Shown in pieces: positions 43,081 to 54,154 of a stretch of 64,000 nt of DNA. Both the position numbers and the translations under genes were made by a program. Each line of letters opens with the position of its first letter. The first letter of the stretch is position 1. The stretch is from Cricetomys ansorgei (taxonomy: Eukaryota > Chordata > Mammalia > Rodentia > Nesomyidae), in assembly GCA_026225945.1 (NCBI GenBank), contig JAMJFZ010001133.1, positions 9,568,501 through 9,632,500 on the forward strand, read 5' to 3'. Under the pieces are notes generated by a model. It was not told the DNA's origin, searched no databases, and was given only the letters and a program-made list of their open reading frames with translations.

Positions 43081-44309
43081 CAAGTCAGGCCATTCATAAC
43101 TTGCCCAACAAAATTAAACTCAAACTCTTTAAAGCAAAAACACAAACCTCTGATTTAGAGCATGTTTAGATATGCCCAAGGTCAAAGAAATACATTTTCT
43201 GGCAAGCCTCCTCTCCTCATGAGAGAAGTTGGATTGGTGTGAAAGAAGCGAGAGGGACCACATAGAGAGCAGATCTTGGATACCAAGGGGCTACATGGAG
43301 GAGGACAATTATAAACTCTCTGTCTCTAGGAAAACAGTTCATTTACAACGCAAATTTGACAGCTCAAGTTGCTTCTAGGCGGAGCAGTCGTGCCTGGCCC
43401 CCACGCGACCTGGTGAGCTTCGATTATAGCCTCAATGCTGGTGCAACCACAGAGACCCCCTAAAAGGGGAGTGATGGATGAGGTCCTGTCAGGCTTCATT
43501 CCCTGGGTGGCCTTGAATCTCTGCCGTTATCTGTTACCCTGCCAGGGCTGACAGTGATGAACTCAAGGCAGGCAGCTAACGACACCCCGATTCATTACCC
43601 AGAAAGAAGGGAGAGCAGAAACAAAGGGAAGGTGACTGCCACGCAGAAGCCTCGCACATCACTGCTGCCTTCCTCCTGCGGGTTTGAACGGAGAAGAAAT
43701 GATGGAGCTCTTTTGTCTCATGCAAGGGCTCTAATGATACTTAGAACAGAATGCTTCTCAGTGAAGCTAGCTGGGAAAGCCAAACACCAGCCTCATCGTG
43801 ATAAAGTTCTTCACAAGGCGTTACGTGGCAACTTGTTTTTCAAGCCATTAGTATTGCAGTGAAACAAAAAAGTAAAAGGAACATAAGAATCATCAGCCTC
43901 TACAGCCTTCCCATCCCCATTTGTTATCTACTTCAGGAGAGTGTGCTGTCTCTTTCCATAAAACTACAATAGACTTATGGCACCACACTAGCAAATTGTT
44001 AAGTCGGTGTAGCCGTTGCTCCCAATTATAGGCATTTTATTGTTAAAGTGGTATTTGGTTCTTGCCTAAAAAGATCAAGATTTGTATTTAAATTCTTTTT
44101 TTCTAACCTAGTGAAAAATGAAGGCTTCTGCTTCATTGTCTCCTTTGTCTTGTTAATGGGACTTCTCAGGATACCTAAAGATATGGAACATGTCCAACAA
44201 ATGCATCTTGAATTTAATGCCCAAAGAAGACAAGTTTGCCCGTTTAATCCAATCCATCTTAACCCAGGATGTCAATCAGAGAACTGGTTCTGTGAAAGTA
44301 TTAAGAGTA
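43081..44309. other. Unassigned SINE-free sequence, CpG present at 43370-43860
   Basis: About 1.2 kb without recognised repeats. The part 43370-43860 keeps about 16 CpGs. The 102-codon frame at 43554-43862 has no protein family resemblance. Confidence 0.4.
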
Positions 44310-44426
44310 TGAGCTCTCTCTCTCTCTCTCTCCTTCTCTCTCTCTCTCTCTCTCTTTCTGTGTGTGGTATGTGTGTGTGTGTATGTGTGTTTGCATCTGC
44401 ATCTATGTCTATGTCTGTATCTATGT
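44310..44426 (+). repeat. (CT)n(TG)n compound microsatellite
   Basis: CT repeats (44312-44358) pass into TG/TATG repeats and a TCTATG-rich end. Confidence 0.95.
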
Positions 44427-44429
44427 ATG

Positions 44430-44505
44430 TTACTGGGGATTGAAGGCAGAGCTTCGTGCATGCCAGGCAAGTGGTCTATATAGTTAAGCAAGGTCTTCAA
44501 CCAGG
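44430..44505 (-). mobile_element. ID/B4 head fragment
   Basis: Reversed ID-like text: TACTGGGGATTGAAGGCAGA GCTTCGTGCATGCCAGGCAA GTGGTCTATATAGTTAAGCA. Confidence 0.62.
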
Positions 44506-44906
44506 AAATGTGTTTTTAACAGAAAGAAAGTTCCATGGCCAAATGGATTTTAGGAAACCTGATTAACTTGTGTTAATCAAGTCTAGCAGTTGCCTTTCAC
44601 ACCATATTCTTTCAGAATCTTTAACATTCTGGTACATTTTGATGCTCCTAAAGCATATATAATCCGTAATGATTTAAATCTATTTTCTTGTACACACAAT
44701 ACTTTTGTGCAATATATATTTACCCTGCTAATGCAAAGAACCATGCTTTGGGAACATGTTTTCTGGACAAATCCCACATTCTCATTCACTTTCCTCAGCA
44801 ATAAATTCAAGTGATCGCCAAGATATGATCTAAGTATGTGGCAAGATGAGGTCTAAGTATGTGGCAGACCAAGACAAACTGAGGGTAGAATAAATGCTAA
44901 AGAAAA
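44506..44906. other. Unassigned sequence with a short inverted repeat
   Basis: Holds TGATTAAC/GTTAATCA with a 4-nt spacer at 44560-44579. Otherwise nothing recognised. Confidence 0.45.
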
Positions 44907-45095
44907 CTGGGGGTAGAGATGTACCTCAGTAAGTACAGTGCTTGCCTACCAGGTAGGAAGGCCTGGGTTAATCCTCAGTACCACACAAGGTGATATGTGC
45001 GTCTGTCATCTTAACACTTGAGAAATAGAAGAAGAGGGAAAATAAGTTAAAGGTCACTTCCTCCACATAGCTGGTTCAAGGCCAGCCTAGGCTCC
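44907..45095 (+). mobile_element. B4 SINE
   Basis: ID head (GGTAGAGATGTACCTCAGTA, TGCTTGCCTACCAGGTAGGA AGG) and a diverged B1 body (GATATGTGCGTCTGTCATCT, GTTCAAGGCCAGCCTAGGCT). Confidence 0.82.
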
Positions 45096-45099
45096 CGAA

Positions 45100-45312
45100 A
45101 GAGGGCTGGGAGAGAGACAAGGAAAGGATAACATGAGATAGCCAAGGGGGTAAAAGTGCTTGCTGCAAAAATTTCCCTCTGACCTCCACAACTGCTTCTG
45201 TGTGTATGTGAGTGCATGTGCGCACACACACACACACACACCATGTATGTACGCATATATATGCATACACACAAATATACACATACACACATATGTATGC
45301 ATACACACAAAT
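45100..45312 (+). mobile_element. B2/B3-type SINE fragment with CA/TA-rich tail
   Basis: GAGATAGCCAAGGGGGTAAA AGTGCTTGCTGC, CTCTGACCTCCACAACTGC, then CA and CATA repeats (45222-45312). Confidence 0.6.
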
Positions 45313-45739
45313 AATGATAATAATAAATTATTTTTAAAGAGGCAATTAGAGAAAGGAAGGGGTAGTAGGGTTAGATATGAATAAGATACGTTACGTACAT
45401 GTGTGAACTTTTCCAAAAGTAAATTCTTTGAAAAATAAAATTAAAACATGGTACTAGCTCCCAAAGAATGCAAAGATCTTTCCCACAGACCTCCTTTCAT
45501 ACATTCTGACCATTGTCCCTATTTTCAACATTCTTTGTTGAAAAGAAAGTAGCAGGAGTCAAAGCAGACCCTGAAGGAAGAATGGCGGTTTGCTGAGATT
45601 TGGGGAAAGGGCCATGGAGGTAGTGGATGCGTAGATTTTATCCTTGCTTTTTGCTGAAGGCCAAATTGTCAGCCTGTGAATAGTAGCCCAAGACATCACT
45701 GTTTTTTCCGGAGACCACTCTCAATTTTCCTTTTACATA

Positions 45740-46100
45740 CATACGAACGGAAGTCGGTCAGACTTCAGAACACTTAGAAACTACAGCACGATTTTCTTAA
45801 GTGCCTAACGCAAGAGCAAGCACAAAAAGATGGTTCACTTCAGAGCCCTAAGACGAGCCTTCGCCACAAGCTTCTCGTTATGTAAGAGAGCTGCACACAA
45901 GCAGCCTTTCTCAAATTGGCCGTTTGGCGTTTCCTATTAAAGCAAGCCACTAGCCACATTCAAAACAACTTAGCTGAAGAAAGGCGAGCCAAAAAAATCT
46001 AGACTTGAGCACGAGCGAGAAGAGATGTGAACCGTCCAGTTTGTTTATCAGTGTTTATTGCTTAAGCTGCAAAGCGAGGGGAAACGGAGGACACGTTAGA
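45740..46100. promoter_or_regulatory. CpG-retaining patch, candidate regulatory element
   Basis: About 17 CpGs in 360 bp at moderate GC, by my manual count, far denser than the flanks. No TATA, initiator or open frame I would defend. Candidate enhancer or hypomethylated region by inference only. Confidence 0.3.
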
Positions 46101-47984
46101 AACACACCAAAATTCAAACACTCTGAAATCAAAGGCAGTGGGGAAACCGCAACACTGTAACGTAGACTTGAACCCTCCCCTCTCCTATCTCATCAGCTTT
46201 GAAAAAGCAATCAGGATTCAGGTGGGAAGAACCCATGGTCGAAGAACTAATGTAGTATCTGAGGGAGATGAAACCATCACCATGAATCAGAACACCATCA
46301 TCCATTTTTCTGCTCTCTTCTCTGCAGAAAAAAAAAAAAAGTCAATCCTTGGGGTGGGGAATCTCACTGGTATTTTCGCTCCATGTGCTCCAGGAAATCA
46401 AAAGCCAATCATGGTATTTCCAAATGAGGTGCTTCTGTTTCTCCCATCATTGCCAATGGCAGATTACTGGCTCTAGCCTCAAAGAATTTAGCAGAGGGAG
46501 GAGAAATATAATTCTGTGGCTTCTGGTAGAATGAAGTTTATCTTTCCACAGTCTCTGTATTAAGTTCTTTCTTTCCTATTTCCCACAACCCAACTCGTAT
46601 CTTCTACTTTTCCTGCAAAGGCGTTCATCTCTGGATAACTAACATGGATGGTTCCACTGCTTTGTCATCTACTGGTGACAAATAGACTCCTCTCCAGGGC
46701 CTGAGAGCCGGAGGGTGTATGGACATGAAGGAAGAGCTGGAACCAGGAATTCAAGGAAAAGATTCATGGTATTAGTCTTTTATTCAAGTTAACCACCCCA
46801 CCCCACCCCCGGGGGAGGGGTAGTATTTTAAACTCCAAAAGACTTCATGGACATTTTCAGAATTTCTCCAGAGACAGAGATCAATAAATCAGAATAATCG
46901 AGAAGTGGCAAGGAGTTTGCTAAATGCTGCTTGAGTGTTTTACTTGAGTAAGCAAAGGCAAATGGTATTATCCCAATCTCCTGAAATAAGGGAGAAATCA
47001 GCTCTCTGGGGAAGCACCTCCAATTTGCAGCTGGAGATAAAAGAGAGGGTGACATTTTAATTCCAATCTCCAGGCCTGGACACAGGGTTGTGGGTGGCAC
47101 TTGTTTGTTACATAGTTTAGTTGATGAACAGCTTCCCCATGGCACTGAGTAATCAATGCCCTGTCCACTCAAAATAATCTCCTCTGTATGAGGATTCGGG
47201 GGTCTGCTAATTTTGCTGACAGCTTCCTGCTCCTCTTTTCAGCTAAAACTCACTGAAAACGAAGCCAGCCTGATTGCTCTGAGGGCTTCTTGGGCCCCAG
47301 GGATATTTAAGTATTAGCCTGAGAACTCCGAGCCTACCTCTCATCAGCAAACTAGAGAGATCTTCCATGGTGTCCTGCGTGAGGCATACAATTTCAAAAT
47401 CGTTAATGTGAAGCCGACCTCAATTTCAATAAATGAATCACACGAGGTAGGATATGAGTAACGAGTGAACTTTGAGTTCCCAAGAACATTTTCCAAAATG
47501 GCTCTTTTGCAGAGCATTAACGGCAAGGCGGGGTGCGGGGGTTCCTGTTTGGGGTGCACCACCCCTTCAGCAGTCTTACCTGCCTGACAGCTCCTTCGGC
47601 ACTTGGCTTTTCTCAGAACTGTCTTCGGCTCCATGTGCTCATCTAGCCTTTTCACCCTCTTCCTCTCTCTCTCTCTCCACTTCATCTCTCCCTCTGTCCT
47701 CTTTGTTCCTCTCAAACGCCCTCCAGGCTGGTTCTTCTCTGTTTATGGCAGCCACTTGAGCATCGCTGGGTACTTCTATGATGGGAGCCCCTGAAGCCGC
47801 CCAAGAGAAACAAAGCAAGCACCCCCTAGGCCGAGAAAGTGTACAAATCCGAGCTGGAACAGAGTGGTTCTTTAACTCACATTCAAAAGAGTTTTCCTCA
47901 GCCCATGCTGCGTGTGCTGTATTGTTAACTTGTATCAAAGGGATTCATATCTCAGGAATCACGGGAAACTTTCAAACACGATTG

Positions 47985-48195
47985 ATGGCTAGTCAAAAGA
48001 ACATCCATGGCGCGATAAAGCCGCCGAGAGGGAATGTGCTGAGCCGGTTCAGGATCGGCCTGGCTGTGCCTTTCAAATTCCTTTCATCGCAATGGCGACC
48101 ATAAGCTCTGCAGGGTGAGAACAAGCCGGGACTTTGTGGAATTTTCTTAACTGCTGATATGTAATCCATACAGCCAGAGGTAGCGGCCGGGGGAT
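47985..48195. promoter_or_regulatory. CpG-dense patch, candidate regulatory element
   Basis: About a dozen CpGs in some 210-230 bp, including GGCGCGATAAAGCCGCCGAG. A TCF/LEF-like TATCAAAGGG (about 47933-47942) and a PBX/HOX-like GATTGATGG (about 47982-47990) lie at its upstream edge. Function is inference. Confidence 0.33.
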
Positions 48196-48510
48196 AAAAG
48201 ATTTAAAGAAATGGAGACACAAGGACTGATTTTTTTTTTTAAGCAACTTGGAAAGAGGGGGAAAAAAGTAGAGTGAGAACACAGAGGTTTATGTTAACCC
48301 ACTGGGAGGGCACTGGAAATCGCTTTGATGAAGGATTGACATTGCTTTGAAGCAGAGTTTACTGAAGCAAAAAGTGAGTGTGGTGACCAGGAACTCAGGT
48401 GCCCGGGTCACTCACAAGTCTTCTCCTCACCCGAATTCTGCATGCTACCAAGTTGTTAAAATATTGCAGTAGATTTTCCTGCCGGGGAGGAGGCTGTATA
48501 ATTAGTAGGA

Positions 48511-48665
48511 AGTGTGTGTGTGTGTGTGTGTGTCCAAGCTATCCACTCGGAGATCAAAGCACAACTTGGAAGAGACAGTTCCCTCCTTCCGCTGTATGGC
48601 TTCCTGGGTAGAGCTCAGGCCATCAGGATTGGTGGCTAACACCCTTGCCCTCTGACCCATGGCAT
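48511..48665 (-). mobile_element. B2/B3-type SINE with (GT)n on the plus strand
   Basis: GT run (48511-48533) as the reversed tail, then GACAGTTCCCTCCTTCCGCT GTATGG, AGAGCTCAGGCCATCAGGAT and CTAACACCCTTGCCCTCTGA CCCAT. Diverged but collinear with 14594-14793. Confidence 0.72.
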
Positions 48666-49046
48666 AGAAACGTGACAGGTCATAAAACAAGAAGGACCCA
48701 GAAAAGGGGAGGGAGCAGATGCCTAACGAGACATGGAAATGGTCACTACAATATCAATACCCTATTAAGCACACCCTTCCTTACCATGAGCTCGGATTTA
48801 AAACAGCATTTCGAACGCTAGAACAAAGCAGGTAAAATTTTTAATTAGACCAAGAAATGTTTGGCAGTTTCCACTGCCAAGAGTCTTAGATATGGCTTAG
48901 GAAACCAGAAGACTGCCTCAGCCGGAGAGAAGGGAACAGAGAATTTGCCTAGATTTGAGAGTCTAAAGCTTCCCTTAAACAAAGGAAGCTGCCAGTTCAA
49001 GTATCAGGAAAGGGCCTGAACAAAAAAGTAAAGTTTTAGTAAAATG
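48666..49046. other. Unassigned sequence
   Basis: About 380 bp. Contains TTGGCAGT-TTCC-ACTGCCAA, an 8-bp-arm inverted repeat near 48861-48880. No recognised repeat. Confidence 0.45.
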
Positions 49047-49265
49047 AGGACTGGAGAAATAGCTCAGTGGTTAAGAGCACTAGCTGCTCTTCCAGAGGAC
49101 CCAGGATCAATTCCCAGCACCCACATGGCAGCTCATAACCATCTATAGCCCCAGTCCCAGTGGATCTGACGCCCTCTTCTGGCCACTGCACACACAGGTA
49201 CATACACATACACGTGGGCAAAACAGCCATATAAATAAATAAATAATAAATAAATAAATAAATAA
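49047..49265 (+). mobile_element. B2/B3-type SINE, intact
   Basis: Full-length and little diverged: head AGGACTGGAGAAATAGCTCA GTGGTTAAGAGCACTAGCTG, box-B region, CACCCACATGGCAGCTCATA, GATCTGACGCCCTCTTCTGG, and an AAATAAATAATAAATAAA tail. It lacks the 3' half typical of mouse and rat B2. Confidence 0.93.
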
Positions 49266-50127
49266 CATTTGAAAATATAAACTAAAAAAGAGAATGGACT
49301 CAGGTAAAGGCAGCAGTTGGTCTCCCATGTCCTGACTATGGATTCATTTTCCACATCCTCTTTACTGTACACAAAGTAACTGGTGTTATGTGCACAAGCA
49401 CTAAAAAAAAAAAGAAAGAAAAAAAAGAAAAGAAAGAAATCAGTAAAATTTTGAAATTATTTGAAGAACAAAATAAAACTAGCACCAGTGAGCGCCATAA
49501 CGAGTAAAGCAGGGTATGCTGAAGGAGATTGGGAAACCCCAACATCAGCTGTCACTGGAGCCGCGCTTAGAACGTGTTTGTAATTATGCTTTTCCATCCA
49601 TGTCAGCTGTGACCATAAAGCAATGAGGCTAATTTTAAAAAAACAAAAAAGTATGGCTCATTTATTTAAACAGTGTTGGTTTTCAAAGATGGCCATGCAG
49701 CTGCTCTTAGATTTTGAAGTCTTTGAGGCTAGTGTTTTGCATCTGAAAGTAGTACTGAAGGGAATACTCCCCCCCAGATGGTTCAAACAATTACACAGCA
49801 GTGTTGCTTGACATCAGAGAAGTTAGCTTTTACCTCCCAGGGAACTTTTTGGAAGGATCACATTAATTGGGGAGTGCGGAGTTCAAGAGCAGTCATTCAG
49901 AAATCAGTGATTCATCCACAGTGAAGCTTGGGCTACCACTGGAGCAGGAGAACTGGCCCCTGCTGTGAACTGAAACACGCCCTCCAGAGGAGGAAGGAGG
50001 CTCCAGGAGCAAATGAACCTCACAGGTACAGAAGCAGCAAACAGCTTCTGGGAAGAGGGGAGAGTCTCCAACAGGTAGTGCGGCCTGCAGGAAACTGTCA
50101 CCAGTCAAGCTGCCTACAAATCATGGC
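49266..50127. other. Unassigned sequence
   Basis: AAAG-type A/G run at 49403-49438. Otherwise about 860 bp with nothing recognised. Confidence 0.45.
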
Positions 50128-50158
50128 GGGGGGGGGGGGGGGGGGGGCGGGGGGGAGG
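50128..50158 (+). repeat. Poly-G tract
   Basis: Twenty consecutive G (50128-50147), one C, seven G, then AGG. Confidence 0.97.
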
Positions 50159-50237
50159 CCTCCAGGAATGTAACTTTCGTGAGTCATCACCCATGCGGGC
50201 TTGGGCTTTTCAGTGAGGCAGCTGCCTCCACTTTATA

Positions 50238-50393
50238 ATTATTTATTTTGCACATAAAGGCAGGGACACACCGGCCATGACAACTGCAAGAGACCTTTCT
50301 CTCCTTCCACCATGTGGGCCTAAGGGGTCAAGCTCAGGCCGTCAGGCTTGGAGAGAAGGGTTTTTTACAAGCTGAGCCATCTCTCTTGCCCTG
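50238..50393 (-). mobile_element. B2/B3-type SINE
   Basis: Reversed: ATTATTTATTTTGCACATAA tail, CTTTCTCTCCTTCCACCATG TGGGCC, AAGCTCAGGCCGTCAGGCTT GG, AAGCTGAGCCATCTCTCTTG CCC. Confidence 0.85.
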
Positions 50394-51603
50394 CAGCTGC
50401 CTTTTAATAACTCCTCACCCATACTCCTCCAAGTAACCCCTCACTGTGCTCACTGGTTCAGCAAATCAGACTTTGGTAGAGTCCTTAGCTTGATGTGTTA
50501 GGTTGGTTTGTTGGGGTCTGGGCAGGAAAAGTTCACAGGACATTCCCTCATTGCCCCCCAGCAGCACACTCTGAGATCTAGTGGCCAACTAATCAAAGGA
50601 GAAGTCTCACTAAGAAACATAAAGGCAAGTGCAGTGGAGATTCGAGACCACCGATGCTACTGCAAAATAGTTTTCATCATTGCGTTACCATTTGCACTGA
50701 TAAAGAAACATAAACATAGTGTATGCTCAGATGTTTACCCAGCAGACACTTACCTTAACACCACAAACTTTATGCTAATGGCCTAAGTGGTTTCTCTGGG
50801 AAATCGATCAAGCCAAGCGTGGCAATGGCGAAACCCACTGTCTCCACAAGAGAACAAGACTAGTTTAAGAGAACGCAAAGACACGTCACTATCCTAAATG
50901 AATACCTGTCTTTCCAAGGAAACTCATCCTTTGCTTCTGTAAGGAGCAGGCAGGACCAAGAGCAGACATCTACAAAAGGAGGGAGCATCCAGCATCCCGC
51001 CTCAACCTCAGTGTCAGAATGATGGATTCCAGGTTGTTCTCTAGTGTCAGGGCCAGTTTCTTGTGTTTTATTATAAGCCTCCACCATGTGTTGGAGATCC
51101 TCAGAGATGGTCACTCCAGTTCCATAAAAAAAAAAAAAAAAGTGGCATTTCTATTAGTTCTATGGAAAAACAAGTATAGTTTCCCCATAAACCATGAGGG
51201 AGGTTTTCTTTCCTCCTCTTTGCCAGTTTCTAGAAAATCAGCAGGTTACCTTAAGCTTTTGCCAAAATAGGGAGGAACTTGCATAAAATGTTGACTTTCA
51301 GCTCTCAGAGGAAACCCATAATCCAAAGTAAGTTGAGAGATGAGCTACAACATGGTGCTGCTTTTAAGGCCCAAATGGGGGAAGTCCTTGAGGCCATTGC
51401 AGGAGACAGACTGAAAAATCATAGGTACCTTCAGAGCAGTGGCAGCTCATCAGATCCTGGGCAAGGCATGAAAACAGCATGACGTATGGCTCGATTCTTC
51501 ATCAGAGCCGGCCAATTTGTCAGACAAACTAAGATGACGCTCGTACTTCAGCCTGAATCAGTTTGCTAATGCCCAGAGAAGGGAGAAAGGATGAGATGAA
51601 CGG
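50394..51603. other. Unassigned sequence
   Basis: About 1.2 kb without recognised repeats apart from an A-run at 51126-51142. No defensible exon. Confidence 0.45.
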
Positions 51604-51775
51604 ACATTTGTTGAGCTTCTATCCTATGCCAAAGACTTTCTGTCACAACAATCCACTCTGAGAAGAATCATTACCTCCATTTCTACTCATGAATCAACTG
51701 GAGACTGAGAAGTTAAGTGATTTATCCACAGCCGGAGAGCTTGCAAATGCCGATACAGGAGTTAGACCCTGACCT
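51604..51775 (-). mobile_element. MIR SINE
   Basis: Reversed MIR order: ACATTTGTTGAGCTTCTATC CTATGCC, CATTACCTCCATTTCTACTC ATGAATCAACTGGAGACTGA GAAGTTAAGTGA, CACAGCCGGAGAGCTTGC, GGAGTTAGACCCTGACCTCC. Confidence 0.78.
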
Positions 51776-51796
51776 CCCCAGTGTCTAAAGCTAGGT

Positions 51797-52099
51797 GGTA
51801 TGTGTGTGTTCGTGTATGTGCAGGTGTGTGTGGTGACTGGAAGCCAACCTCTGCTGCCATTACTCATGTGTGGTCCAGCTTGCCCTCTGAGACAGTCTCT
51901 CACTGGCCTGGAACTCACAAAGTAGGCTTGGCTAGCTGGCCTACTTAGCAAGCCCTTGGAATCCCCCATCTCTGTCTCCCAGCACTGAGATTACGGGAGG
52001 GTGCCAGCACAGCTTGATTTTTTTTTAACAGAGGTCAAAACTCAGATTCTTATACTTAGAAGGCAAGCATTTTACCCATTGAGCTGGGACCCCAGGTCC
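51797..52099 (-). mobile_element. Composite tRNA-head/B1-like SINE
   Basis: Reversed: TG-rich tail (51797-51830), GACTGGAAGCCAACCTCTGC, CTCTGAGACAGTCTCTCACT GGCCTGGAAC, AATCCCCCATCTCTGTCTCC CAGCACTGAGATTAC, then the reversed tRNA-like head ending TTTTACCCATTGAGCTGGGA. Confidence 0.78.
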
Positions 52100-53629
52100 T
52101 GAAAACTGAATGCTTTTAACATCCCTAAGCTGAGCACAACAGATGCTCCAAGAGGGTCTATGCTGTGCTCTTCATTCATTCAGTGTACACTACGAAAATC
52201 CAATTATCATAATCATAATGAGACTCAAGAGATACACTGCTATTGGGTTCCTTTATGTGAAAGATCATCTGGAATACATTGGGAAGGAAAATAACTTATT
52301 ACATGAAATACCATGTGTTGGGACAAGCATGAAATCATCAAAAATGTTCCTCCCTATCTGTCTCCTCTTCCTTATCCCCTACCAAGACCACTTACTAACA
52401 ACCCCACCACAGTGATCAAGTGCTTACTACATATGAAACAAGTGCTAGTCCTCAGAGGAGCCACGGGATGTGGCATTTAAGCAGGTGAAAACAATCAAAG
52501 AGTATGAACTTGGTAATGATAGGACAGGGTCCATCTTCTGCACTTCAAGCTCCCGTCTGTGCTGTTGTTCTTATTCACTCTCCAGCCTTCCACTAGAAAG
52601 CTATATAGCAGCCATTTTTCAGTGTCAGGCACTCATTAAATAAAACATAAACACTATACTCCATGGGGCTCAGACTGGGCTCCAAAGAAAACCCAAAGTG
52701 CAAACAGCACTTAAAGGCCCTTGGTTTCAATCCTGTTTCTCCCCATCAGCAGCCTGGTTCAGAACCTCATAACTCGTCCTTCCCACAAGTGACATGGCTA
52801 CAGAGTAAGTTGTTTTGAGAAACAGATAACAACCTCCCTTGAAAGAAACAAGGGAGGCATTTCAGAAAATAGGGTCTGCAGTGATGTGGCCATCAGACTC
52901 ACACAGCCACCTCTCGGGATTTGTCTCCTCTGGCATTGCTCTAATGACGCTGCTTACGGTCTAAGTGATGGACAAGGGTTCTCCAACACTTCAGATATAC
53001 GATTCCTGGGATCTCCTCTGCACTTGATTCATGAAGAACTGGAAGGGTGGCAGTGCTAAGGACTTTCTCCTTGGTTAATAAAAAGAATTTGAGATTGCTA
53101 GGAGATGCTCAGCCTATTGCAGAGACTCTGGGCTGTAATGAGACTTGGGAGATTTCTCTGCCTTCAGGCCAGGCCCTTCCTAAACTACCCTGGCTGAGAC
53201 TATAACCTATTTTTTAATGCCCTCTTAGGAAAAGTTTTTAACTCTTTTCTCCTTCATAGGAATAGAGTGAAGGATGGAAGGCAATCCATTTACATCTCAA
53301 ATCAGGATGTATGTGATTCAGCATAACTGGCCAAACAAAGCTGTTCCATAGTGATAGCTAAGCTGTTCTCTTAGATCATCCATAATGAAAATGCAGTCCT
53401 GTTTATCACCTATTTATGAGATCTGAACTGAGGAAATTCAGCCAAATCATTTCCTTAATCAGGATAATCCGATGTCTCCCTTATATCGTAAGCAATCTCA
53501 TGCAGGATAATGGGACAATAGAAACTCAATCTAACATGAATCTGAAGTTCATTCCCTCACTTCCTTCAGGGCTGTACAGAAATGTCATTCCTTCATGAAA
53601 CTTTTCATTACTACCCCAATCAAAATGGC
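52100..53629. other. Mostly unassigned sequence
   Basis: About 1.5 kb. CAGTGTCAGGCACTCATTAA near 52619 hints at an L2 or MIR end, too short to call. Nothing else recognised. Confidence 0.42.
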
Positions 53630-54144
53630 AACACACACAGGTTCATGCACACACATACACACACACACACACACACATGCTCACATATACATACTCACAA
53701 ACACACGTTCATACACACACACACTTACACATACATACTCTTACACACACATGTTCATACACACACACTCACACATACATACTCATACACACACATACAC
53801 ACACACATGTTCATACACACACACACACACATACATACTCATACACACACATTCATACACATACTCACTCACATATACATACTCATACACACACACATTC
53901 ATACACACACACGCTCACACATACATACTCATACACACACACACTCACACTTACATACTCACACACACATGTTCATACACACACGCTCACACATAAACAC
54001 TCATGCGTGCACACACACACGTTCATACACACACGCTCACACATACATACTCACACACACACACATTCATACACGCGGACACACACACGCACACTTTCAT
54101 ACACTCACACACATACATACTCATACACACATGTGCATGTGTGC
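53630..54144 (+). repeat. CA-rich minisatellite-like array
   Basis: About 515 bp of (CA)n with regular CATA, CTCACACA and TTCATACA interruptions, giving imperfect higher-order units of tens of bp (for example CTCACACATACATACTCATA recurring). The 234-codon Thr/His frame is a repeat artefact. Confidence 0.95.
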
Positions 54145-54154
54145 TCCCACACTG

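Larger units (their letters stand above)
45313..48510. other. SINE-free, repeat-poor block; candidate conserved non-coding DNA
   Basis: About 3.2 kb without a recognised transposon, unusual here. Two sub-regions keep many CpGs (45740-46100 and 47985-48195). Other content: an A-run at 46327-46340, a CCCCACCCC/GGGGGAGGGG element at 46796-46820 and a pyrimidine stretch at 47650-47700. Several short frames exist on both strands (for example 47344-47759) but none resembles a known protein. I infer possible regulatory DNA; nothing here proves it. Confidence 0.45.

Noticed and set aside
43554..43862. 102-codon plus-strand frame in GC-richer unique DNA
   Set aside because: No family resemblance, and the CpG content is explained equally well by non-coding constraint.
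47344..47794. Several 60-120-codon frames on both strands in the SINE-free block
   Set aside because: Frames on opposite strands are about equally open, and I could find neither a recognisable domain nor a convincing splice-site pair. Kept only as candidate non-coding conserved DNA.
49047..49130. tRNA-like sequence with A- and B-box
   Set aside because: It is the head of a B2/B3 SINE, followed by the SINE body and A-rich tail, not a tRNA gene. The same applies to the other SINE heads in the window.
53630..54144. Regularly spaced repeats suggesting a CRISPR-like array
   Set aside because: Units are low-complexity CA variants with no unique spacers, in mammalian DNA without cas genes.
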